Assembly: GCF_900116555.1 (NCBI RefSeq)
Contig: NZ_FPAT01000002.1
Location: forward strand, 496,001-560,000
DNA: 64,000 bases
Direction of reading: 5' to 3'
Source of the DNA: Actinopolyspora lacussalsi subsp. righensis
GTDB lineage: Bacteria; Actinomycetota; Actinomycetes; Mycobacteriales; Pseudonocardiaceae
In this document: piece by piece, positions 1 through 7,475 of the stretch
How positions within the stretch are numbered: the first letter of the stretch is position 1
Layout: every line of letters begins with the position of its first letter
Made by a program: the position numbers and the translations under genes
Notes under the pieces: model-generated
The model's input: only the letters and a program-made list of their open reading frames with translations
What the model was told of the DNA's origin: nothing
The model's database searches: none

Positions 1-2
1 TG

Positions 3-110
3 GTCATGGCGGCCGCCGTGACGGGCGGGCTGCTGGCGGCGGCACCGACGTGGCTGCTGGCCACCGTGCTCGGAACCCGAGTGCGAAGCGGGGTGGGGCG
101 TGCCGAGTGA
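3..110 (+). CDS. C-terminal end of a membrane protein, probably ABC permease (partial)
   Basis: An open frame runs in from the left edge and stops with TGA at 108-110. The 35 visible residues are a hydrophobic Ala/Leu-rich helix followed by a short basic tail, as at the cytoplasmic end of a permease. The next permease starts inside it (GTG at 100), so the two are translationally coupled. This suggests a two-permease ABC exporter with the ATPase at 1186. Too little is visible to name the family with certainty. Confidence 0.6.
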   Translation, partial: VMAAAVTGGLLAAAPTWLLATVLGTRVRSGVGRAE

Positions 111-1179
111 ACTCCGGGGCGGTGTCCGGATGGCGCTGCGGCGCTGGCCCACCATGCTGTCGCTGGCCGCCATGATCGGCCTGGCCTGCGTGGTGCTGGT
201 CGTGCTGCTCGTCGACGTGCTCGTCCAGTTCAAGGCGCTGCGCGGCGGCCACGAGCTGCGCGAGCGCGGCGCGGTGGTCTTCAAGCCGTACTACGGCTCC
301 TCCGAGGTCACCTCGGTGCCCGACCGGACGGTCGCCGATCTCGTCGACATGATCCGCGCGGAGCGCGCCTACACCGCCGTCATCGGAAACGCGCGGCTGA
401 ACAGCCCGGACTTCGCGGGTGGTGTGCCGACGGTGCTGTTCATCGGCTCGGAGCTGGCGGAGACCGTGCCCGACCTGGAACTCTGCGAGCCCGCTCCCTG
501 CGCCATGCGCGGCGCCGAGGTGGCCCCACCGGCCGAGCCGGTCGGGATCGCGGGCCACATCTTCACCGACTTCGAGCGACTGCCCCGCTCCGCCACCCAC
601 TTCGAGACCCATCTCGGCGCGGTGTCGCTGGACGAGCGGATGGTGCTGAACCTGCCGCCGGAGAGCCTGCCCCGGCTCAACCGGTACGAGCGCGAGGAGG
701 CGATGTCGCGAGCGGTGCTGCTGGAGGTGAGTGACTCCGAACTCGACAGCTATCTCGCGGGCAACGCGGCGGGCGAGCTCTACCTCGTGCCGCACCGCGT
801 CGCGGTCGACCAGCCGAAGCGGCTCTCCGGGATCATGGTCGCCGCCACGATGTACGTGGCCGGGATGGCGGCCTTCCTCTCGCTGGTGCTGCTCGCGTTC
901 GCCGCCACCGCGCGGCGGACGCTGTATCGGGAGCGGGCGGTCTTCGCGATCCGGCGCACCCACGGTGCGAGCGGCGGACACCTCGCCGTCCGGCTCGCCG
1001 GGTTCGTCGGCGTCGTGGTCCTCCTCCCGCCGTTGCCACCGCTGGTCGGGCTCCTGCTGGTCGGCGGTCCGCTCGCCTCGGCGGCGGGGTGGATGGCGGT
1101 GCTGGTCGTGGTGATCTTCCTGGGGCTGTGGGGCTGGACCGTGAAACAGCAGCGCGGGCACGAGCTGAAAGGCCGGTGA
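100..1179 (+). CDS. ABC transporter permease, FtsX/MacB-like
   Basis: A protein of 359 residues with one N-terminal membrane helix (about residues 18-40), a large external domain (about 45-240) and three C-terminal helices (about 245-270, 290-315 and 320-345). This is the FtsX/MacB half-permease layout. GTG at 100 overlaps the upstream gene; ATG at 130 is an alternative start. The ATPase gene begins six bases after the stop, so the genes form one operon. The substrate is unknown; relatives export lipids, peptides or antibiotics. The external domain shows no motif I recognise. Confidence 0.75.
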   Translation: MPSELRGGVRMALRRWPTMLSLAAMIGLACVVLVVLLVDVLVQFKALRGGHELRERGAVVFKPYYGSSEVTSVPDRTVADLVDMIRAERAYTAVIGNARLNSPDFAGGVPTVLFIGSELAETVPDLELCEPAPCAMRGAEVAPPAEPVGIAGHIFTDFERLPRSATHFETHLGAVSLDERMVLNLPPESLPRLNRYEREEAMSRAVLLEVSDSELDSYLAGNAAGELYLVPHRVAVDQPKRLSGIMVAATMYVAGMAAFLSLVLLAFAATARRTLYRERAVFAIRRTHGASGGHLAVRLAGFVGVVVLLPPLPPLVGLLLVGGPLASAAGWMAVLVVVIFLGLWGWTVKQQRGHELKGR

Positions 1180-1185
1180 ACCATC

Positions 1186-1902
1186 ATGGCCCTGCTGCGG
1201 GCATCCGGACTGTCCAAGACCTACGGGCAGGGGCGGCTGCGTGTCGAGGCGCTGCACGAGGTGTCGCTCTCGGTCGGGGCGGGCGAGGCGGTGGCCCTGA
1301 TGGGGCCTTCCGGCTGCGGCAAGTCCACCCTGCTGAACCTGCTCGGGCTCACCCTGCCGGTCACCAGCGGCGAACTCGTCGTGCGCGGCGAGCCCGCACC
1401 CACCCGGGAACGGGATCGGGCGCGGCTGCGCAACGAGTTCTTCGGCTACCTCCACCAGGAGTTCGCCATCGTCGAGTCCGACACCGTCGCGGCCAATGTC
1501 ACGATCCCGCTGGAGTACGCCCGACCGCGCATCGGCAGGCGGCAGCGGCTCGAACGCGCCCGCCGAGCCGTGGACAGCGTCGGCCTCGGTTGGGCACTGC
1601 GCCGCAGGGCAGCGGAACTCTCCGGCGGCGAGCGGCAGCGGGTCGCCATCGCGCGGGCACTGGTCAACGAGCCCCATCTGGTGATCGCCGACGAACCCAC
1701 CGCCGCCCTCGACCTCGCCACGGCCCGGGAGATCGTGACGCTGCTGCTGTCGACGCGGCAGCGGGGCGCCTCGATCCTGGTGGCCACGCACGACCCCCGC
1801 GTAGCCGAGCGGTGCGACCGCGTCGTCGAAATGGCGGACGGCCGGTTGGCGGCCGAGCGGACCGAGCCGCACGCCGATACCGGAAACCACGGCAGCACGT
1901 AG
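1186..1902 (+). CDS. ABC transporter ATP-binding protein (MacB/LolD type)
   Basis: This 238-residue ATPase has all canonical elements: Walker A GPSGCGKST near residue 40, the ABC signature LSGGERQRVAIARAL near 145, Walker B LVIADEP with the following D-loop near 165, and the switch histidine in VATHD near 200. Length and motif spacing fit the LolD/MacB family that energises FtsX-like permeases. It follows the permease at 100-1179 and should hydrolyse ATP on the cytoplasmic face. No substrate can be inferred. Confidence 0.9.
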   Translation: MALLRASGLSKTYGQGRLRVEALHEVSLSVGAGEAVALMGPSGCGKSTLLNLLGLTLPVTSGELVVRGEPAPTRERDRARLRNEFFGYLHQEFAIVESDTVAANVTIPLEYARPRIGRRQRLERARRAVDSVGLGWALRRRAAELSGGERQRVAIARALVNEPHLVIADEPTAALDLATAREIVTLLLSTRQRGASILVATHDPRVAERCDRVVEMADGRLAAERTEPHADTGNHGST

Positions 1903-2030
1903 TGCGATTCGACCGGGAACCCCTGTCCGCCGGGTGAGAACTCGCTTCGGAGACGGCTCGCCGGTCTTCGACCACCGGCGCCTCGTCCCCGGTGTCGCCG
2001 CGCGCCGATAATCCCGGCTCGGCGGCGGCC

Positions 2031-2086
2031 CGGGTGTAATCACGCTGTCACATGCTGTTGACCTTCCGTGTGAGGGCGGTTACGTT
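2031..2086 (+). promoter_or_regulatory. Predicted promoter of the GH51 gene with upstream GGGTGTAATCAC motif
   Basis: TTGACC (2058-2063) and TACGTT (2081-2086) are separated by exactly 17 bases, a good sigma-70-like pair about 75 bp before the GH51 start. Immediately upstream, CGGGTGTAATCAC at 2031-2043 is identical to 13 bases in front of the whiB gene at 57731-57743 and could be a regulator site. The promoter is predicted from sequence only. Confidence 0.45.
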
Positions 2087-2161
2087 TCCGGAATACCGGA
2101 CTTAGTTCGGTATATCAAACAACGAGGATCTCGGTCATCCGAAACCGGACTTGGAGCCCGC

Positions 2162-4705
2162 ATGTCCCGATTACACTCGGCGGTCGGCCTGGCCACAGCC
2201 GTACTGCTGGGCGGCGCGCTGCTGCCATCGGCTCTCGCGGACACCGCCGAAAGCTCACCGATCGACTACTCGCTGCAGGTGGATGCGGCGGGAGAGACCA
2301 AGTCGATCCCCGACACCATGCACGGAGTCTTCTTCGAGGACATCAACGACGCCGCCGACGGCGGCATCTACGCGGAGCTGGTGCGCAACCGCTCCTTCGA
2401 GTACGACACCGTGGACAACCCCTCCTACACCCCGATGACCGGCTGGAGCACCACCTCGGTCGGCGGCGCCGAAGGCTCCGCCGAGGTGGTCGACGACGCC
2501 CAGCGGCTCAACGAGAACAACCGCCGCTACCTGCGACTGCGACCGAACGCCCGAGGTCGAGCCGCCTACGGGGTGACCAACGCCGGATACCACTCCGGAA
2601 TGTCGCTGGAACGCGGCGAGAAGTACGACTTCTCGATCTGGGCCCGCAGCGACCAACCCGGCGGCACCCCGCTGACCGTGACCGCCACCGACGGCTCCGG
2701 CTCACCGGTCGGCCGCACCATGCGGATCCGGGTACGGGGCGACCAGTGGACCGAGTACAGCGAGACCTTCGTGGCGCACAGCGACACCAACACCGGTGGG
2801 CTGCGCGTGCTCGGACACGGTTCGGGAACCGTGCGGCTGGACATGGTCTCGCTCTTCCCCCGCGACACGTTCAAGGGCGAACCCAACGGGCTGCGCGAGG
2901 ACCTCGCCAGCAAGATCGAAGCGCTCAACCCCGGCTTCCTGCGGTTCCCCGGCGGATGTCTGGTCAACACCGGCAGCCACGAGTCCTACCAGGCCCCCGA
3001 CTGGGAACGTCGCCGTTCCTACCAGTGGAAGGACACGGTCGGGCCGGTCGAACAACGCCCCACCAACGCCAACTTCTGGGGCTACAACCAGTCCTACGGC
3101 CTCGGGTTCTACGAGTACTTCCGGTTCGCCGAGAACATCGGCGCGATGCCGCTGCCGGTGGTGCCCGCCCTGGTGACCGGCTGCGGTGAGGACGAGGCCA
3201 CCGACGATCCGCAGCTGTTGCGGCGCCACATCCAGGACACCCTCGACCTGATCCAGTTCGCCAACGGGTCGGTCGACACCGAGTGGGGCGGCAAGCGAGC
3301 CGCCATGGGCCACCCCGAGCCGTTCGGGCTCACGCACCTGGCCGTGGGCAACGAGGAGAACCTCCCCGAGGAGTTCTACGAGCGTTTCGAGAAGTTCCGC
3401 GACGCCATCGAGCAGCGCTACCCCGGGATCACCGTGGTCGCCAACTCGGGGCCCGACGACAGCGGAGCCACCTTCGAACGCGCTTGGGAACTCGCCCGCG
3501 AGCAGAACGCGGAGATGGTCGACGAGCACTACTACAACAACCCGCGGTGGTTCCTGGAGAACAACCGGCGCTACGACTCCTACGACCGCTCGGGACCGAA
3601 GGTCTCGCTGACCGAGTACGCCTCCGAGGGCAACGAGTTCTACAACGCGCTGGTCGAGGCGTCCTTCATGACCGGGCTGGAACGCAACGCCGACGTGGTG
3701 CGGATGAGCTCCTACGCCCCGCTGCTGGCCCACGAGGACGATCCTCAGTGGACTCCGGACATGATCTGGTTCGACAACCACCGGTCGTGGGGCTCGGCGA
3801 GCTACGAGGCCCAGAAGCTGTTCGGCAACAACGTCGGTGACGAGGTGGTGCCCAGTGAGGCGTCCTCGACCCCGGTCGAGGAGAAACCGATCAGCGGTGC
3901 GGTGGGGCTGTCCACCTGGAACACCAGCGCGGCCTACGACGACGTGCGGGTGACCTCCGCCGACGGCGAGACACTGCTGGCCGACGACTTCTCCGGCGAC
4001 GCCTCGAAGTGGAGCGAGCTCACCGGCACCGGCGACTGGTCGATCGAGAACGGGTCCTACGTGCAGTCGGATGCCTCGGTCCAGAACACCATGGTCACGG
4101 CGGGTGACGAGAACTGGAGCGACTACGACCTGAACCTGACCGCCACCAAGCGCGCGGGCAGCGAAGGGTTCCTCGTCGCCTTCGGAGTCGAGGGAACCGG
4201 CAACTACTACTGGTGGAACCTGGGCGGCTGGAACAACACCCGCTCGGCGGTGCAGCAAACCACCGCGGGCAGCTCGCAGACCGTGCTGTCCAAGGACACC
4301 ACCATCGAGACCGGCCGGGAGTACGACATCAGGGTCGAGGTCCGGGGCCGGCAGGTGACGCTGTTCCTCGACGGCGAGAAGTGGGGCAGCTTCACCGACG
4401 AGCAGAACGCCGAACCGTTCCGCCAGGTGGTCACCAGGGACGAGAGGACCGGTGAGCTGATCGTCAAGGTCGTCAACGCCCAGAACAACCGGGCACGTAC
4501 CCAGCTGGACATCAGCGGTGCCTCGCGGTTGGCGAACACGGCGCGGCTGACCACGTTGCGGGGCGACCCCCAGGCGGTCAACACCGCCGAGTCGCGACCG
4601 ATCAAACCCGAGAAGTCGGTGATCCGGGGCGTGGACGAGAGCTTCAGCCACACCTTCCCGGCCAACTCCATCACTGTGATGCGGATCAAGACCCAAGGTA
4701 ACTGA
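2162..4705 (+). CDS. Secreted alpha-L-arabinofuranosidase, GH51
   Basis: An 847-residue exported glycosidase that should release terminal arabinofuranose from arabinan or arabinoxylan. Residues 1-27 are a Sec signal peptide ending at an Ala-x-Ala-like site. The N-terminal part (about 35-235) holds the family's beta/carbohydrate-binding region. A TIM barrel follows with FLRFPGG near 260, acid/base Glu398 in GNEEN, and nucleophile Glu485 in SLTEYAS. Around 555-735 lies an inserted concanavalin-like domain, then the C-terminal GH51 beta domain. It is longer than intracellular GH51 enzymes (about 500 residues), as in secreted actinobacterial forms. It is followed by a second arabinan enzyme at 4984, suggesting joint degradation of plant (or cell-wall) arabinan. 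Confidence 0.9.
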   Translation: MSRLHSAVGLATAVLLGGALLPSALADTAESSPIDYSLQVDAAGETKSIPDTMHGVFFEDINDAADGGIYAELVRNRSFEYDTVDNPSYTPMTGWSTTSVGGAEGSAEVVDDAQRLNENNRRYLRLRPNARGRAAYGVTNAGYHSGMSLERGEKYDFSIWARSDQPGGTPLTVTATDGSGSPVGRTMRIRVRGDQWTEYSETFVAHSDTNTGGLRVLGHGSGTVRLDMVSLFPRDTFKGEPNGLREDLASKIEALNPGFLRFPGGCLVNTGSHESYQAPDWERRRSYQWKDTVGPVEQRPTNANFWGYNQSYGLGFYEYFRFAENIGAMPLPVVPALVTGCGEDEATDDPQLLRRHIQDTLDLIQFANGSVDTEWGGKRAAMGHPEPFGLTHLAVGNEENLPEEFYERFEKFRDAIEQRYPGITVVANSGPDDSGATFERAWELAREQNAEMVDEHYYNNPRWFLENNRRYDSYDRSGPKVSLTEYASEGNEFYNALVEASFMTGLERNADVVRMSSYAPLLAHEDDPQWTPDMIWFDNHRSWGSASYEAQKLFGNNVGDEVVPSEASSTPVEEKPISGAVGLSTWNTSAAYDDVRVTSADGETLLADDFSGDASKWSELTGTGDWSIENGSYVQSDASVQNTMVTAGDENWSDYDLNLTATKRAGSEGFLVAFGVEGTGNYYWWNLGGWNNTRSAVQQTTAGSSQTVLSKDTTIETGREYDIRVEVRGRQVTLFLDGEKWGSFTDEQNAEPFRQVVTRDERTGELIVKVVNAQNNRARTQLDISGASRLANTARLTTLRGDPQAVNTAESRPIKPEKSVIRGVDESFSHTFPANSITVMRIKTQGN

Positions 4706-4742
4706 CCGAGGGTTTCCGCTCGGCTCGTCCATGAGCTCGGGT

Positions 4743-4857
4743 GGCGGAACCTCCCGCACGGCTCTCGCTCCGGGGAGGCCCGACATCGGGTAGGCACCTA
4801 CACAACGTCGGGCCTTCCTCGCGAGAGCCGCACCGGAGAACCCGCGGCGGTGCCGAC
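4743..4857 (+). repeat. Dispersed repeat R1, copy A
   Basis: One of four well-preserved copies of a roughly 115-bp element (others near 12563, 36257 and, reversed, 62321). It contains two arms of about 32-34 bases that pair imperfectly around a short loop, followed by a conserved GGAGAACCCGCGGCGGTGCC block. Here it lies between the two arabinan genes. It has no coding capacity of its own. Confidence 0.85.
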
Positions 4858-4983
4858 CGCGGGAGTGGTCGGAGCGCGGCCTACGGCAGTGGTGGGAGTT
4901 CGGTGCCGCCGAACCGAAGCACCACGTCCGCCGACGACACCACAGAGGACTTCGATTCTGCTTCCGGCAGAGAGGAACACGAC

Positions 4984-6486
4984 ATGACGCAGAACAATTT
5001 GGATCGCCGTTCGCTGCTGCGCGGCGGTGGAGCGGCAGCGGCTGGAGCGGCGGCGGTGCCGTTGCTCGGCACCTCGGCGAGCGCGGCGACACAGCGGCCC
5101 GGCAGGGGACACGGTCAGGACCCCGGTCGGGACTCCGGCGTGCTGACCACCCGTGACCCCTTGATCGAGCAACGCGCCGATCCGCTCATCACCTACCCCC
5201 ACCGGGGGATGTACTACATGACCGGATCGGTGCCGGAGTACGACCGCATCGTGGTGCGCGGCGCCCCGACCATCGAGGGGCTGGCCCACACCGGGGAGCG
5301 CACCGTCTGGCGCCGCCCGAAGTCCGGACGGATGGGCGGCCACATCTGGGCGCCGGAGCTGCACCGCATCGACGGCCGTTGGTACATCTACTTCGCCGCC
5401 GGTGACTCCGACGACGTGTTCCGCATCCGGATGTACGTGCTCGAATCCCGCGCCGAGGACCCCCGCGAGGACGCGTGGGAGCTGCGCGGGCAGATCACCA
5501 CGGCCTGGGACACCTTCGCGCTCGACGCGACCACCTTCGAGCACGCGGGGACCCGGTACTACGCGTGGGCGCAGGCGGAACCGGGCATCGACACCAGCAG
5601 CAACCTCTACATCGCCGAGATGGCCTCCCCGCTGGCGATCAAGGGCGATCCGGTCCGGATCGCGGTGCCCACCGCCGACTGGGAGACCCGTGGTTTCAAG
5701 GTCAACGAGGGTGCGTACGTGCTGGTCCGCAACGGGCGGGTCTTCATGACCTTCTCGGCCAGCGCCACCGACGCCAACTACTGCGTGGGGCTGCTGACCG
5801 CCGACGCCCGCGCGAATCTGCTCGATCCCGCTTCCTGGACCAAGTCGCCGCAGCCGTTGCTGCAGACGAACGAGGCCAACAGCAGGTACGGCCCCGGGCA
5901 CAACTCCTTCACGGTGGCCGAGGACGGCGAGACGGACGTGCTCGTCTACCACGCGCGGTCCTACCAGGGGATCGAGGGAGATCCGCTGTACGACCCGAAC
6001 CGCCACACCAGGGTGCAGCGGCTGAACTGGTACCCGGACGGCACACCCGCACTCGGGATACCGATCGCCGAGGGCGAGCCCGTGGTGCGGCTCTCGCCGC
6101 TGGACAGCCCGGAGTCCTTCGTGCGGCACGGGCAGGGCGGCCGGCTGGTCGTCGATCGGGTCGCCGACCGTGTCGAGCGGAGCCAGTTCCGCATCGTGCC
6201 CGGCTTCCTCGACCCCGGCAGGGTGGCGCTGCGGTGCGTCGATCTTCCGGACCACCACGTCCGGGTGAGTGACGGCTCGCCCGTGGTGGAGCCCTACGCC
6301 GACAGCGACGAGTACGGCCGGGCCAGCGGATTCATCCGGGACGAGGGACTCGCCGACCGCGACGGCGTGTCCTTCCGGCTCTCGCACGATCCGCACAGCT
6401 ACCTCGCGCACCGCGAGGGCAGGCTCGTCGTGGAGCGGCCCGGAAGCCGAGCGGACCGGGAGCGGGCGACCTTCCGACTCCGCTGA
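4984..6486 (+). CDS. Secreted GH43 glycosidase with C-terminal arabinose-binding (AbfB/CBM42-like) domain
   Basis: A 500-residue enzyme. ATG 4984 is preferred to more upstream starts because AGAGAGGA precedes it and a twin-arginine signal (DRRSLLRGG, then a hydrophobic stretch ending ASA) begins there. A five-bladed GH43 propeller spans about 50-360. The candidate base Asp is in RADPLITYP, the modulator Asp in ALDATTFE and the acid Glu in NEGAYVLV. The last 135 residues resemble the beta-trefoil AbfB (CBM42) arabinose-binding domain (FVRHGQGG...). Export by Tat while the GH51 partner uses Sec is notable. Likely substrate: arabinan or arabinoxylan side chains. Confidence 0.85.
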   Translation: MTQNNLDRRSLLRGGGAAAAGAAAVPLLGTSASAATQRPGRGHGQDPGRDSGVLTTRDPLIEQRADPLITYPHRGMYYMTGSVPEYDRIVVRGAPTIEGLAHTGERTVWRRPKSGRMGGHIWAPELHRIDGRWYIYFAAGDSDDVFRIRMYVLESRAEDPREDAWELRGQITTAWDTFALDATTFEHAGTRYYAWAQAEPGIDTSSNLYIAEMASPLAIKGDPVRIAVPTADWETRGFKVNEGAYVLVRNGRVFMTFSASATDANYCVGLLTADARANLLDPASWTKSPQPLLQTNEANSRYGPGHNSFTVAEDGETDVLVYHARSYQGIEGDPLYDPNRHTRVQRLNWYPDGTPALGIPIAEGEPVVRLSPLDSPESFVRHGQGGRLVVDRVADRVERSQFRIVPGFLDPGRVALRCVDLPDHHVRVSDGSPVVEPYADSDEYGRASGFIRDEGLADRDGVSFRLSHDPHSYLAHREGRLVVERPGSRADRERATFRLR

Positions 6487-6494
6487 GTCGCCCG

Positions 6495-6528
6495 CCACGG
6501 CGCCGTGAGCCCTCGTCCGGCGCCGTGG
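6495..6528. terminator. Hairpin terminator after the GH43 gene
   Basis: CCACGGCGCC at 6495-6504 pairs perfectly with GGCGCCGTGG at 6519-6528, nine bases after the GH43 stop. There is no U-tract, as usual in high-GC actinobacteria. It lies between convergent genes. Confidence 0.6.
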
Positions 6529-6540
6529 TCGGGTTCCCGC

Positions 6541-6579
6541 GATCCACGCACGAAACCTCGCCCCCCGCGTGCGTGGATC
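6541..6579. terminator. Second hairpin between convergent genes
   Basis: GATCCACGCACG at 6541-6552 pairs perfectly with CGTGCGTGGATC at 6568-6579. With the hairpin at 6495-6528 it fills the gap between the GH43 gene and the gtrA-like gene on the other strand, so it probably terminates both transcripts. Confidence 0.6.
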
Positions 6580-6624
6580 CCCGGGTGGATCCCTCGGTGG
6601 GGTCCACCCGGTTCCGGGGCGGTC

Positions 6625-7326
6625 TCACCCGGCGGCAGGACGGGAGATGTCGTGCTCCTCGGCCGATCCGTGGGAAGCGCCGCTCGGGGTGGCACCGTGT
6701 TCCCCGGTGGAGTGATCGGCGGTCGCTCGTTCACCCGCGGCGCGCTCGATGGTGGTTCGTTCGACGTTGGTTCGTTCGATGGGGAAGGGCTCGACGTTGG
6801 AGAGCTCTGTGACGTCTTGGGTGGGGCACTCGGTGGTCTCCGTTTCCCGGGTGGGAAAGACCCAGCGGCGGAAGGCCCACCAGCGGAACGCCATACCCAG
6901 CAGCACGCCGAGTATCTGGCCCGAGGTGAAGTCGGCGATCTCCTCGACCAGCGGTGTGGTGTAGGGCGTCTGCAGGTGCAGCAGGTATCTGGAGACCCAC
7001 AGCGGTGCGGCGTAGAGCCCGATCGCGATACCGCTGAACAGGAAGTACAGGCTGGCCTCGTGGTGGCGTTCCTTGCCGCCGCGGGTGCGGAACGCCCACT
7101 CCCGGTTGAGGACGTAGGACACGATCGTGGCCACCAGCACGGCCACGACCTTGGCCGTGACCGGCTTCGGGGCCAGCACGGTCCACTTGAGCGCGAAGAA
7201 GATCACCGTGTCGATGACGAAGGTGCTCGCGCCCACCATCGCGAACTTCAACAGCTCGCGATATCGCAGCGCCAGCTGCCGTAGCGGGCGGGGGAGTTGG
7301 GTGAGCACCTCGTCGACTACCGACAC
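6625..7326 (-). CDS. GtrA family membrane protein
   Basis: A 233-residue protein with four membrane helices between about residues 27 and 150 and the family signature near the N-terminus (LKFAMVGASTFVIDTVIFF), followed by a polar 75-residue Glu/Thr/Arg-rich tail. GtrA-like proteins are thought to help flip or place polyprenyl-linked sugars in cell-wall polysaccharide assembly. A GtrA homologue sits beside purK in M. tuberculosis (Rv3277/Rv3276c), and purK is nearby here too. The long hydrophilic C-terminal tail is unusual for the family. Confidence 0.85.
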   Translation of the reverse strand: MSVVDEVLTQLPRPLRQLALRYRELLKFAMVGASTFVIDTVIFFALKWTVLAPKPVTAKVVAVLVATIVSYVLNREWAFRTRGGKERHHEASLYFLFSGIAIGLYAAPLWVSRYLLHLQTPYTTPLVEEIADFTSGQILGVLLGMAFRWWAFRRWVFPTRETETTECPTQDVTELSNVEPFPIERTNVERTTIERAAGERATADHSTGEHGATPSGASHGSAEEHDISRPAAG

Positions 7327-7425
7327 CCGACGAGTCTACGGAGTGGCGCCACTGGCACCCCGCCACACACGCGAGTTCCCTCCGGTCGAGTGTCACACCT
7401 CATGGCCTCGGAGCCTCCGGGGCAT

Positions 7426-7443
7426 CGATTTCTCGCGAAATCG
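7426..7443. repeat. Palindromic repeat R2, copy 1
   Basis: CGATTTCTCGCGAAATCG: 7-base arms CGATTTC/GAAATCG around TCGC. It lies in the gap upstream of gtrA and downstream of the sigma factor gene. The following CCGCG is conserved in two other copies. Confidence 0.75.
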
Positions 7444-7475
7444 CCGCGCCGGATCGGAGCACTGCCACGGTGGGC

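Noticed and set aside
4743-4857. R1 as an insertion sequence or coding sequence
   Set aside because: Too short, no transposase; the recurring translated peptide in several frames simply reflects the repeated DNA.
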